From the NCBI GenBank assembly GCA_019787685.1, contig JAHNUO010000065.1:1-64000 (forward strand): DNA of 64,000 bases, written 5' to 3'. Source of the stretch: Chiua virens (Eukaryota; Basidiomycota; Agaricomycetes; Boletales; Boletaceae). The notes beneath the pieces are model-generated. The model did not search any database, was not told where the DNA came from, and saw only the letters and a program-made list of their open reading frames with translations. Below, piece by piece: positions 1 through 10,604 of this stretch; position 1 is the first letter of the stretch, and the number at the start of each line of letters is the position of its first letter. The position numbers were made by a program, and so were the translations under genes.

Positions 1-16
1 GGTATTGATGTACTCG

Positions 17-217
17 TCATTTGTGGTGGTCATGGGTCCCCAGAGCCGACATCTTTCGTTTCGCCCATGCTTCTCGATTCCCTCCACACACGGTAGAATC
101 TCCCAAGAACAGCTCACCGAGCACGGTCACCTTCGCATCGTTGGGCTTGTTGGCTTCATCAACAACGATTTGAGTATGGCTGGCGATCTCACCATCAGCG
201 CGCCAACAACCTTGCAT
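17..217 (-). CDS. Unrecognised protein fragment
   Basis: An open stretch of about 66 codons on the minus strand has a protein-like composition (for example WRADGEIASH and KVTVLGELFLGD). It may continue past the left edge. Upstream, between about 218 and 420, the same frame carries stops, so a complete gene is not visible. The plus strand is also open from 5 to 415, but it is rich in Ser, His and Cys and reads like a shadow frame. I do not recognise the family. From 420 to 596 I see nothing. Confidence 0.25.
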   Translation of the reverse strand: MQGCWRADGEIASHTQIVVDEANKPNDAKVTVLGELFLGDSTVCGGNREAWAKRKMSALGTHDHHK

Positions 218-596
218 AGGATATGCGAAGCCATCAAGGACATCAATTCAACGATCACGTCGCACTCGAGAACATTTGTGCTCGAGGTCATAGGCAGGCA
301 TTGCAGTTGGTTAGCCTTCCTCGCTGGTGTCAGGTGCGTCCGTCTGAGTCGTGTCGAGAACTACCCCGTTGACCTTGCGGTGATAGTGGGGTGTGGATTT
401 CATATTCATTCCTGAACGCCCTCTCGAAGTAAATCCTTGGGAATACTATAATCCAGTGCGTGGGCTTTTTGTCCATTTTCTCGTGTTTTCTTGTTCACAT
501 ACTTCCAGCACCGTCAAATCGGCAAACACAAGACCATTCTAGTACATTTTTACAATTCAATTAGGGTTGAGGCTACATTCAGGCTAGATTTTGAAC

Positions 597-1345
597 AGTA
601 CTTCGCGCAAATCAAGGATACCATGATTTGTGCAAAACAACACCACTCACATTTATGTCTATTTTACACATATTTTGCGCAAATCAATGATACCCTGATT
701 TGTGTGAAACAACATGTGTAAAATACCCCATTATATAAGGTGCCAAGTTCAACATCTGTTTCGCGCAAATCAAGTGTACCTTGATTTGTGCAGAATGAAC
801 CTCTCAGCTAACGTACCGCATTCACTGTAACAACTTCAACATTCATTTCGCGCAAATCACGTATACCATGATTTGTGCAGAATGGACATCTCAGATCACC
901 AACATATTGCAATGCCAACTTCAACCTATGTTTTGCGCAAATCATGCATAATATGATTTGCGCAAAATGACATAGATCAGATCCCTCAACTATTCCTATT
1001 CCACCTTCAACATATGTTTCATGATTTGCGCTAAATGACACATATCAGACAATACATATATTACTATCCCACCTTCAACTATGTTTCGCGCAAATCCAGT
1101 ATATCATGATTTGTGTGGAATGGACCATAGTACTGTATCAGCTTCAACCTCCATTTTGCACAAATCGCGCATACCATGATTTGTGCAGCATGATACATCT
1201 TAGATCAAATATAGTTTTTATTTGATGCTGAGTAGAGATGCCATTGTGCACACATTATGGTTCACACGATTTGCGCAAAATGAAGGTTGAAGTTGATACA
1301 GTACTATGGTTGTCTAAGATGTGGCATTCTGCGCAAATCATGTGA
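597..1345. repeat. Array of palindromic repeats (GCGCAAATCA...TGATTTGYGC)
   Basis: About ten diverged copies of a palindrome recur every 75-90 bp: CGCGCAAATCA, 5-9 nt, then TGATTTGTGCA. Good copies start near 603, 676, 763, 848, 933, 1086 and 1154, with half copies near 1020, 1268 and 1326. Flanks are partly conserved too: CTTCAAC lies about 10 nt before most copies and GAATG(G/A)AC follows. The spacers are therefore related, not unique. I see no coding potential or transposon ends. Confidence 0.85.
1124..1310. repeat. 43-bp inverted repeat closing the palindrome array
   Basis: Positions 1124-1166 and 1268-1310 are reverse complements with three mismatches in 43 bp. The arms contain one palindrome half plus the flanking TTCAACC and ATAGTACTGTATCA sequences, so the last array unit is flipped. 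The 101-bp loop is AT-rich. Confidence 0.85.
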
Positions 1346-1641
1346 CACAGGGGTGAGAGTTGAAATGTGAGTGGCGTTGCCACTGAGCACCTTGCTTGAA
1401 ATTGACATTTGCCAGGTGAAAGCGAGATTCAGATTACAGTAATATATGTTAGGGATCAGTGACCATTTTCGTTATCAACATTGTTATTTCATTCTGAGTC
1501 TCTCTCATTCTTATCCTGTTCCTTATCAATAGCTTTTCCTTTTCCCTTTTTGTCTTCTTTCTTTTGTCTCTTACTGGGCCCTGGTACGTTTTCAGTGAAC
1601 CTTTCAAGAGTCACAGGGCATTTCAAAACTTCTTTGGGTTG

Positions 1642-2227
1642 TGTCATATACTGCTCTGTTTTCTGTTCCTCCGGATATAACTCTGACTCCCTTAGATGAT
1701 AACTCCGGGTTGATCACCCTCAGGATGCAACTCCATGATCCTGGACCTCCATTATGTATATATGTTTCCTCTTTTGTTTTAGTACATAACCTGTGTCTCA
1801 CTTACAAGCACAGCTCTGGCTTCCTCAGTACCCGACTTATCTCCGGTTATCTTGTTTCCCAATCTCCTGTCTTACTCAGAATTAGTCATTCTCCATTTCT
1901 CTGTATTACTCATCTCCTTGCTCCGTGACTAATCATTATGTTTCCTCCGAGTATATAAACCGTAGTTACTTCGATTGTAACTTTAGTCTGAATATTAGTT
2001 TATTTGTACAACTCACTCCAAATACTCCATAAGACCTTGACGGTCTTTACTCTGCTCAACTCCACTTTATGTGTTGAGTCTTACATCTACCTCCGTTCTC
2101 CGCATGTCCGAAATATAGGGACAGACTGTGACAAGGGCGCACCACATACAGTGAAGCCAAGTCCTGTCCGACACTACAACTCCAGAGATCCAGAGTTGGC
2201 TACCTCCGAGTTGCACAGTCTCTAACA
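1642..2227 (+). mobile_element. Solo LTR, family A
   Basis: A 586-bp LTR begins TGTCATATACTGC and ends TCTCTAACA. It is flanked by a perfect 5-bp target duplication, GGTTG (1637-1641 and 2228-2232). It is the same family as the LTRs at 40123-40683 and 43305-43827. A TATATAAA box near 1952 and the downstream AGTCTGAATAT are retained. A solo LTR with TSD indicates insertion of a complete element followed by LTR-LTR recombination. Confidence 0.93.
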
Positions 2228-2494
2228 GGTTGCTCGGGCCTGCTATGGGGAGCTAATGACAGATTTTTTATGTGTGATGAGTGGTCCAGCCCATGGATCA
2301 GCTGTCATTTTTTGAGTGGGACTTTGTTTGAGAACTGTCACTTGTTCAATCTGTGCATGATAGGAGTCTTGGTTGGTATTGTCTTTTACTTTTTGATGTG
2401 TATGTGATGGACTGTGAACGCGATTTCTGCAAGGGCACTTGCAAGGGTATGTTGTACAAGGTGAGGCTCAACAAATTTCTCACCAAGATATACT

Positions 2495-3637
2495 TGTTAT
2501 GATATCAACTTTCTATCCCTTAATGGATTACACTTTCAATCTTTTTTAAAGAATAATGCCTCATGTCAAGGCTATCCAAAGGAACACATCCGATTGGCTG
2601 CCACATTATCACACACATATGCTTCTATCTATTCATTTCCCTTATCACTGACTCATCACAGCAGTGCAAGGCTATGCTCTTATCTATGACTCATATCTAT
2701 TCACATGTTATCATCCAATAGGTGTTACGATAGTCCTGGGTAGGGCCTAGCATAGACGCAAAAGTGCTAAGTACCAAGCGGCTATGATAACTCAAACAAC
2801 CACCACTTGATATGTGGCACACTGAAGAGTTCAAGGAGGGTTACTGGTCAGCAGATTGCTACCAGTGAGACGAGTTAGAACTCAGGCGTTGCTAAGAGCG
2901 TCCTTTTGGGAATCTATACCCGAAGGACCGAAGACTGCCCCTTGTGATTGGGGTGGACTGAGGAGCTGGACATTGGTCACAGCGATGAAGGGATGGCTTA
3001 GGTTAAGCTCAAGGAGGAGCAGTGATACTAGCTAGATTGTGTAGATCAAGACTAAGGTACACGAGTATTACTGTGCAGTATTTATACTATGAGAATTGTG
3101 CATGGACCAAGGGTCCAAAAGGGTGGCCAGGAAGAGCAGAACTGTCAAAGGGCCAAATGGAGTTGTGCAGGGCAGGAGCACCGGATGGACAAAAGTATAA
3201 AAGGTAAATGCAGAAGCTGTCGGAAGTGACAGTGGAAATGAAGGAGATCCCTAACAGATCAAGGAAGCAGAAGGAAGGAAGCAAAGGTGAGACAGTGGGT
3301 TGATCCAGAGTCACATAATCGGATCAAAGGGAAAGAAGGTAAACAGGAAAAGGGTTAAGCCCTCGCTGAGTAATCTGAGGCAAGGGTAAGCCTTGCGGAT
3401 TGAATGTAGGAGGTACCTGTAGTACCGAGTGTAGTGAAAGTAAAGAAAAATATGAAAGAAAAAGATGAATCATAACAATAGGGAGCTATATGGTTATCTA
3501 TATAATTCATACTCAGATTAGAAGTCAGTGAGAACTCTAACAAAGTTCTCCTGGAGTTTTTGCCTCTTCACTGGACTGAACCCCCTCTTCATCAACCACT
3601 ACTACTTTAACAGTCGAGGTTGTTCTAGGTTGTTTCA
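2495..3637 (+). mobile_element. Solo LTR, family E, interrupted by LTR B
   Basis: Segments 2495-2722 and 3478-3637 together match the 5' LTR of the Gypsy element at 7182-7573: TGTTATGAT start, CTTTCAATC motif, AACTCTAACAAAGTTCTC, and GGTTGTTTCA end. Flanks are ATACT (2490-2494) and ATACC (3638-3642), a TSD with one transition. A solo LTR of family B (2723-3477) splits it. Confidence 0.82.
2723..3477 (-). mobile_element. Solo LTR, family B (nested in LTR E)
   Basis: This 755-bp LTR reads TGTTACGATAG...CATAACA on the plus strand. The coding sense of family B elements is the opposite strand. A perfect 5-bp TSD, ATAGG, lies at 2718-2722 and 3478-3482. It is homologous along its length to the LTRs of the full element at 24640-34502. 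It inserted into an existing LTR E. Confidence 0.93.
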
Positions 3638-4511
3638 ATACCCTTAGAGGTTGAGCACAGTACTCAGTTTTGATTTCTACAAGGTTCGAGTCCATCTCAA
3701 CCAGAACTTTCCAATTCTTTGTGTTATCATCCATTTCTTCAAACTCTTCTGATGCTTCATCTTTATCATCATCTTTGGATAGAGAGTGGTCTTTGAAGTT
3801 GTGGTCGAAAAAGTTAAGATAAGGCTTTGATGTTTATTGAAAAGTGCAATGTACCTTGTTTGAGATCCTCTAGATATAAAGTTCTTTGTTTGTGTTTAGT
3901 GCTAGGCTTACATGCCTTTATTTCCTATAATGATTTAAGTCATCATGATACATTTTAAAGATGAAATGTACTCCTTTCTGGAACACATTACGAGTGAGAT
4001 GAATTGATTTTGAGCCACCTTCTTTGAATAACATATCTTTCTTTTGGCTCATGACAGAGGACTTGTTGTGTAACTATGAGAGCAGATTGAACACTGTCAA
4101 AATCAGTTTTGAATGGTTGCATAAGGGGACAAGTTAAGTGAAGCTGGTACTTCGCTTTCTCAAGGGCGCTGAATTTCATTGTCATCATTTTGATAAAGTT
4201 CCCTTGTATTTTGACTTTCAAGTTGCCTTCAGCAACTTTACCAACAATGATTGCAATAAAAGGATCTTCTTTATCTAAGCAGTATACGGTGTCACCAATT
4301 TAAGAGCAGCACCATTTGAGAAAGTTGATTAGCTCTCTACCAGCAGCATAGTTTTGCAGTTGTAGGAGTTCACAATGATGTTGTTCTGCATTAAAAGTGA
4401 TAGGCATGGTTTGGGAGAGGTTTTGGATAGGGTGAATGTTGTCTCATGTTATGGTGATGAATCATAGTTGATGTTTGTTTATCACAGACTTACACACATG
4501 ACACAATCATC
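3638..4511. other. Non-coding or fully decayed stretch
   Basis: I find no convincing gene here. Short open frames, such as about 77 codons on the minus strand at 3988-4221, lack recognisable motifs and flanking structure. Confidence 0.5.
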
Positions 4512-5560
4512 ATGATGCTCACTCCAGACACTCTTCTCACTGTTTTGTCTCAATTAATGAAAGCAGAGATATGTGATGCAGTCCATGGTTTGCTGATTAG
4601 AAGTCAGAAGGAACGGACAAGGCAAAATCTGTTTGATGCTGTGTGAGAATACAAACCTGGCCATGATGTGTTGCAAGAAGCCCTCAGGCACAAGCAACAA
4701 CATATCGAAAATGACAATTGAGAGGCTATCAAAAGGGCTAGGTTGGATCAACAAGATGAGCCTTTCAACGAATTGGAGGATTTGTTTATGGAAGATGTTG
4801 GAGATGATGTTTGAACAGAATGTGTGAATAAATTTATCGATCATACAGGTATTTTTCTCTTTGATTATATTGAATGATAGATTAAATCACCACAGGAAAT
4901 TCTGCCTTACAACAAACATATTGTGCTGTATGTGCAGGTGAGTTCTTCAAGCAAGACATTATTGAAATTGATATGGCTCAATATTCAAATAAACATCTTC
5001 TTCAACTGCATACTCCACATGAGAAGCAAAAGATCATCCATGGCATGTTATTGTATGATTGGGCTTTTCACTTCGTTGGAGACAAAGTCTTTGGTGATCT
5101 CTGTGGTACTTGCCATCACTCTCTTCATATGGATAAAACACTGCCAGAAGCACTTGCAAATGATATGTGGCTTGGCGAACTTTCAATGCTTTCATTACTA
5201 GAACAAATGCTGATCGTTCCTTATCATATGGTGGCATATATTGTTAAGCTCTATCCCAAAAAGCGAGGTGCATGTTCCTGGGATTCATCTGTTCTTAATT
5301 GAGGTCTCGATGGAAATGTCTCATCTTATTGACTGAATACACAAGACATTATTGCCATGGTTGATGGACATATCTGCCTCCTCATCTATCTATTTTGTCT
5401 GCGACTATAGGAGTAACCCATCAGAGAAGTGGTAAAGAGCTGATATGACCTGTTGGTCAGTTGTTACAATTATGCCATGTAGAGTATAAGAGTTTTTAAT
5501 CAATCAGAATTTGATTTTGTTCTAGAGAGTGGATGTCCTGAATTTACAAGGATATATCCT
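4512..5560 (+). pseudogene. Decayed Helitron helicase N-terminal region (DUF6570-like)
   Basis: One frame runs from the ATG at 4512 through 4848, with three internal TGA codons. An intron with GT-AG ends follows (4849-4895), then an open exon, 4896-5301. The translation has a CxxC pair (CAVC) and later a CGTC pair. It shows the layout ending in PYHMVAYIVKLYPKK that precedes the Rep/helicase domains in fungal Helitron proteins (DUF6570 region). The exon ends at a TGA, and homology-like text continues, broken, to about 5560. All three TGA codons could be CGA (Arg) before mutation. The HUH and helicase domains are absent here. The family call rests on recognition of the region, not on catalytic motifs. 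Confidence 0.6.
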
Positions 5561-7181
5561 AATGACTTGTTATTGTCACAAAATGAACAACTTAAATCAT
5601 TTCTGTAGTCACTGATCTTTAAATGACAATGTATTGTCATAGGTTATATATATCCAGCATCTTGATATCATGCCATCAATCAATGCTAATGACAGATCAA
5701 AAGTGGAATTCAGCCCTCAATCTGATCAACCATATCAACTGCCTCAGAGAAAATATATCACGAACTTTTCTTATTGCAATTGTGCTCATGACAAGGAAAA
5801 GATGCACTCTATAATATATATTAGATTCCTGGAATGGTAAGAATTTATCAGCAATAAGAATTTCACTACATGTTGAAAACTAAATGATCCATAGTCTTTG
5901 ATATCGTTGATAAGATTGCAAATACATCAGGGCTCACATATTCCCTGGAAAAGGGAGCAGATGTCCAAATGGAGAGTCTGCAAGTTTGGGAGGATATTGT
6001 AGAGGTAATTATCTCTATTTGTCACTCTTTATCTGCTAGTAACATTTTGCATAGTCTATGAAAGAAGCATCAAAGTTTAAGACCAAGGGATGGGTCCACT
6101 ATGACCAAATGCATTCCCTGATGAAGTCAAAAGGAAAAGGGAAGTTCAAGACTGTAGCCCCTCAAATTGTTCAAGCAGCTTCACAATCTTTCATGCCACA
6201 CAATATCACAATGGCAGAACCAACCAGTAGTTCACCCAATCCCTATCTGGTCATCCAAGGTCATCTGCATTTTCCCTGCCACCATTCTCGCTGGTCTTTG
6301 CATCAGGTTCTTTTGCTTTTCTACCACCTTCAGTTCTTCCTTATATGTAGGTTTGACTTCTCCAAGCTCAATTAATCCATCATCAAGTCTCTCTGCCTGA
6401 TTAAAGGGAGCTGGAGATGCCAAGTGCAAGGCCACCGACGACAATGATTTGTCAATGGCATCAGCAGGAAGATCAGTGGTAAGCACAAAGTCTTGTGCTT
6501 TCGCTAGTCACAAATGATGGGCAGGAGAGAAGTCTGAAACCCTTGGTGAGCTACAGCACAATATGGATGTGTTTCAGGGTCAGTTTCAGAACAACATGGA
6601 GACCTTGGGGCGAATGCAACATACAAACACATCAAGATCAGAGGTGACAGCTTAACTCATGGTAGCTGTTCAGGCCAAGAAGATGGCCCAGAGTGAGAGG
6701 AAGACCAATGCATGCAAGATGCTTGTGCACAATGATGCAGGGTTCCTTTCATATGAGGAGGTTTTCACAATGCTTTGAGTGTTTGCAAATAATGATGATA
6801 ATGTCAATACATACTTCATACTTCCTTCTGATGGGGATGATAGACTTTGATGTGCTTGGGTGAAGAGTGAGGCGGCAAATGCTCCTAATCACTCAGCTGA
6901 TGATAATACCTGATCACAGGCATTGTACTCACTATGGTACACTTTATGCATGAATCAAAATCATGTTTTCACTGAGAATATTATCAGACACATGACTAGG
7001 TAGTACGATTGTGAGCAACATAACAAATATGATCATCCCACAACAATTTGGTGATCTCATCCTGCTCTACCACCATGTGATCCTGTTCAGCCAGTGTAGT
7101 GAACCCTCTGGCGAGAGTGCCATAAATCACTGCTTGCTTCTCCAGGCATGTTACCACAGGTTGTGCCCTCTCCAATTCTCC
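5561..7181 (+). other. Decayed repeat-derived sequence
   Basis: Scattered short open segments occur, such as 6058-6190 plus with TKGWVHYDQM and a Lys-rich tail, and 6560-6900 plus broken by stops. They look like remains of transposon proteins, but I cannot assign them. There are no terminal repeats that I can pair. Confidence 0.4.
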
Positions 7182-7573
7182 TGTTATGATCTCAACGTTT
7201 TACCCTCATACGGATTATACTTTCAATCTTTTCTAAAAATCATGCCTCATGTCAAGGCTGTCCACAGGATCATATCCTATTGGTTGCCACATTATCACAG
7301 CCTTATCCATGCCTCATGCTCTTATCTTTCATTTCCAATTCATCATGACTCATATGATTCACACCTTATCATCCAATCACATCTCTCTGTCTTATCTACG
7401 TAGTTCATACTCAGATTAGAACTCCAACATCCATGTAGTATATAAACCCCATGAATTGAAACAAGAGGACTCTAACAAAGTTCTCTTGGAGTTTTCGCCT
7501 CTTTGATTGGACTTCCACATCCTCTCACATCTTCACTAGACATCTAGTTCAATCTTTGTTCTAGGTTGTTTCA
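7182..7573 (+). repeat. 5' LTR of Gypsy E
   Basis: The LTR is 392 bp, TGTTATGAT...GTTGTTTCA. It carries TATATAAA at 7439-7446 and AACAAAGTTCT at 7474-7484, about 27 nt downstream and the likely transcript start. The boundary was set by comparison with the copy at 2495-3637. Confidence 0.85.
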
Positions 7574-7575
7574 TT

Positions 7576-7586
7576 AGAACTTTGTT
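7576..7586 (+). promoter_or_regulatory. Self-priming primer-binding site of Gypsy E
   Basis: AGAACTTTGTT lies 2 nt after the LTR end. It is the exact reverse complement of AACAAAGTTCT (7474-7484) inside the LTR, at the predicted RNA 5' end. This matches the self-priming layout of Tf1/sushi-type elements, with no tRNA primer implied. Confidence 0.75.
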
Positions 7587-7819
7587 GCTTTCTTTGCCAT
7601 CGATACTACTGCCAAGTTCCTCGACCTCGTCATAGCCCTTCTAAAGCTATCCTCTCAGTTGTGCTAAGCCAGTAAGTTGCACTTGTACGAAGCAGAAGAG
7701 ACTCGCTATCAAAGCATTGTATCGCAAAGACTCAAGGTCTATTGACGTATGGGTTAATTAGCAGAGCAGAGCACCCCCATTGACAGCTGTTTGTACTCTT
7801 AACTGAGCTCACTCTCCCA

Positions 7820-8400
7820 GTGTCCAACTCCTACTTCCTTCCACCCTTTGAGGTCACCGGAGAGGAGATCCTTTTTGATCAAGAGGCAGACCCAGCATAC
7901 ATTGACACTGCATTCTTGGCTCAAGTGGTTGCTGCAGAGAATCTCGACCCAGATCATCACTCACAAGAAGAAACCTTTCATGCTCTTCTTGAGCAATTCC
8001 TTGGAGCACAATCTCCATTATTGGATTTCACGTCCCAAACTTACACTATCCATCAGAGGAACCAGAGGTTAAGTCGGAGTATTCCGAACCCCTTATTCCC
8101 AAAAGAGAAGCATCACCAATTTATATACCCCTCATCAAAAGGGAAATCCCATCACCGCTCCTGGAACTTACCCTGAGTAGAGCACCATCTGAAGAATCCT
8201 TAGGAGACCTGAACGATTACATTCCCCCAGCTGAAGTAGCTAGGAGGTTAGTAGGTCCCATCAGATCAAATAGACAAAGAATCTGCGCAGCGAGGTTAAG
8301 AGAAGTACCCACATGTATCCACCCCTACTCTTACTATGATAGGGAAAACATGTTGCTGATACCTAGAAATACTTTACAAATTCCCGCCAAATATCTTTAG
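7820..8400 (+). pseudogene. 5' ORF of Gypsy E (frameshifted)
   Basis: An acidic ORF begins after GTCC at 7820 (no ATG at the exact start) and reads to about 8030. There the acidic character passes to another frame (SEEPEVKSEY, then SESLGDLNDYIPPAEVARRL), which closes at TAG 8398-8400. The ancestral product would be about 190 residues, acidic then basic, with no cysteine cluster. It lies between the PBS and gag, so it may be a separate leader protein or the N-terminus of Gag. I do not recognise a domain. Confidence 0.5.
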
Positions 8401-8409
8401 ATCAATTTT

Positions 8410-8601
8410 ATGTCTTGGGAACTTGTAGCAATTGCAATTATCATCATGTGTACACTCACAACTTATCTTTTCGCATACATCACTTTCTACCTTACAAACA
8501 AGGTACAAGAAACCCAATGCCCCCTTTACTTCACGATCAAAAGGAGGGACTACCCTTTCACAATCACTTTCAGACTTTTCTCACCCTATGAGGAAATATA
8601 G
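8410..8601 (+). CDS. Small membrane-spanning ORF inside Gypsy E
   Basis: A 63-codon ORF starts with ATG at 8410, ten bases after the 5' ORF stop, and ends 59 bases before gag. Residues 5-29 form one strongly hydrophobic stretch (LVAIAIIIMC...YLFAYITFYL) followed by a basic tail, as in a single-pass membrane protein. No homologous family is known to me. It could be a chance ORF, but its position between two element ORFs and its clean hydrophobic segment make it worth listing. Confidence 0.35.
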   Translation: MSWELVAIAIIIMCTLTTYLFAYITFYLTNKVQETQCPLYFTIKRRDYPFTITFRLFSPYEEI

Positions 8602-8659
8602 TCAACAGACTAACAACAACTGGGAAGCACCTGAGCCAGCAATCAATAACTGGTAAAGC

Positions 8660-9870
8660 ATGTCAGGATACACCTACGCATCTGCTCTCAAAGACCTAAA
8701 CAATCTATCGTTGACCAATGGAGATCATCTCACGGCATTGGCTTGGCTGGTCCAAGAACTCACAAACCTCGTCGCAAATCTAGAAAAGAAAGTGAACGTG
8801 CCCTTATCCTCTACATCATCAAAAATAGAGATCTTCGCAGACCCTGGAGTCTATGATGGAGATCAATCCAAATTTAAAGAATGGTAGGCAAAAATGAAAG
8901 GATGGTTGGATATCAATCAAAGGGCTATCGCCCCTGACTCTCATCATGCCATATTAGTGGTATTATCACACCTCAAAGGAACCAAAAGCTCACAATTTGC
9001 CGAGACAAGACTAGCTCAAGGTTCTAAACTTACATGGGCGCAATTAGTCATGGACATAGAAGGAATGTTCCAACAAAACAACAAGGTGGACTGGGCTTGA
9101 ACCCAATTGGAGAACCTAACACAAGGCAACCTCCAGGTAGAGGATTTCATAGTCCACTGGGAAAATCTGTGGCAACAAGCCCAGATTGATCCCACACATG
9201 CCATTAGACTTCTGGAAATGAACACCGCCAGAAGCATTATATTCCAAATATTCAAAGATAGGCAACAGCAAGATCCGAACAACCCAATATATACTAACAC
9301 CTCTCACCCAGCCTACATTGCTGACAGAAACCAAGCAGGAATTAAATACCTCGCCACAATTCCCATGGCAGGGTACTCCTTCGAATCAATCAATTATGTC
9401 TGAGGAGAAAGGAACTGGAAAGGGAAGGACCCCAATGCAATGAACATAGGGGCCATAAGTATGAAAATGGCGAAGAAGGGTGGTTCACCACCAAAGAAGT
9501 ATGGTCTCTGGGACAAGGAAATTCCCGAAGACCAATCAAGTGCTTCAATTGTGAAGCACAGGGTCATTACCCAAGGGACTGTCCTAAACCAAAGAACCAA
9601 TGCGGAACATGCAAGTTCTACAGCGGCAGACATAAGAAAGACTGTTCCAACTCCCGAAAGGTCCACACAACAACCCAAGAAAACACTTCTTCCACCCCCT
9701 CTAATTCCAAAGCTGACCCTTTTGCTGCTATTAGGGGAATGGACCCTGAACAAGTCCAGGCTTATTATTATGACAAATACGAAACAGAGAAGAAGGAAAA
9801 AGGCAAGGTGAACCAAGTAAACTGGGATCTCACGTTCGCTCCACCCTTCCTAAAGAATATGAAAACACTG
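8660..9870 (+). pseudogene. gag: Gag of Gypsy E (broken)
   Basis: Gag begins at ATG 8660. The same frame runs to 9403 with internal TAG (8885-8887) and TGA (9098-9100). The retrotransposon-gag helical region is visible (FADPGVYDGD...FKEW, then LTWAQLVMDIEGMF). After 9403 the frame changes, and a CCHC zinc knuckle of the C-x2-C-x4-H-x4-C type (CFNCEAQGHYPRDC) occurs at 9541-9582, with a second Cys cluster just after. It continues to about 9870. The product would coat the element RNA. Stops and frame changes make it non-functional. Confidence 0.8.
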
Positions 9871-9977
9871 TTTCTTTAAAGTTTGACTCCACTTATTCAA
9901 CCGATAAAACTCCCAAGCACGAGGATAAACTGCCGAAACTAAAAACAACAGATAACAAAAGTGTTGACAGTGTCTCT

Positions 9978-10604
9978 GTGGAGCACAGTGGACACGATAG
10001 TTCCATGCTTAATTCTGTCACAAAACAAATACCCAATGGGTCTTTTATTAGATCAACATCTATGGAAACTGAAATTTCTCTTCCGATTCTGGTATCCCCA
10101 GTAACCCAGATTGGTTATGTTGGAGCAAAAGTGCTTTTAGATAGTGGAGCTAATGTGATCTTCATGTATGAAGATTACATTGCAAAGCACAAACTTCCCA
10201 CTCACATGCTATCACACCCAATACAAGTCTTTAATGTGGATGGAACCAAGAATCAAGCAGGTTCTATTACTTACACCGCCCAGATCCTGATCAATTACAA
10301 AGGTCACAGGGAAATAGTGGATGCTGAAATTACCAACCTTGGAAAGAATGATCTTATCCTCGGATATACTTGGTTGAAGCACCACAATCCCCATATAGAC
10401 TGGAACACAGGATCGGTCATAATGTGGAGATGCCCAGAATCATGTCACTCGCAAGACGAAGACAATTTCTTGGATTCCATAATCACAGAAGAACTTAGAT
10501 ATACAAACTCTATTGCAGAATCCTGTATTTTTACTGCATGGAAACTCCACCTTCTTCTCTTAAGGAACACACTCTTGAAGAGATGGTCCCACAAGAGTAT
10601 ATAA
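9978..10604 (+). CDS. pol: Protease domain of Gypsy E polyprotein
   Basis: This frame is open for 208 codons. It holds the retropepsin motif LLDSGAN at about 10134-10154 (catalytic Asp in DSGA) and the partner region DLILGYTWL near 10350. It overlaps the next frame (10538 onward) by about 67 nt, so a frameshift separates protease from RT in this copy. In Ty3/Gypsy elements both are cut from one Pol polyprotein. The 66 nt at the 3' end that overlap the RT frame are probably not coding in this frame. Confidence 0.82.
   Translation: MEHSGHDSSMLNSVTKQIPNGSFIRSTSMETEISLPILVSPVTQIGYVGAKVLLDSGANVIFMYEDYIAKHKLPTHMLSHPIQVFNVDGTKNQAGSITYTAQILINYKGHREIVDAEITNLGKNDLILGYTWLKHHNPHIDWNTGSVIMWRCPESCHSQDEDNFLDSIITEELRYTNSIAESCIFTAWKLHLLLLRNTLLKRWSHKSI

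Noticed and set aside
597..1345. CRISPR array
   Set aside because: Palindromes are evenly spaced, but the spacers are related to each other, the DNA is fungal, and no cas-like gene is present.
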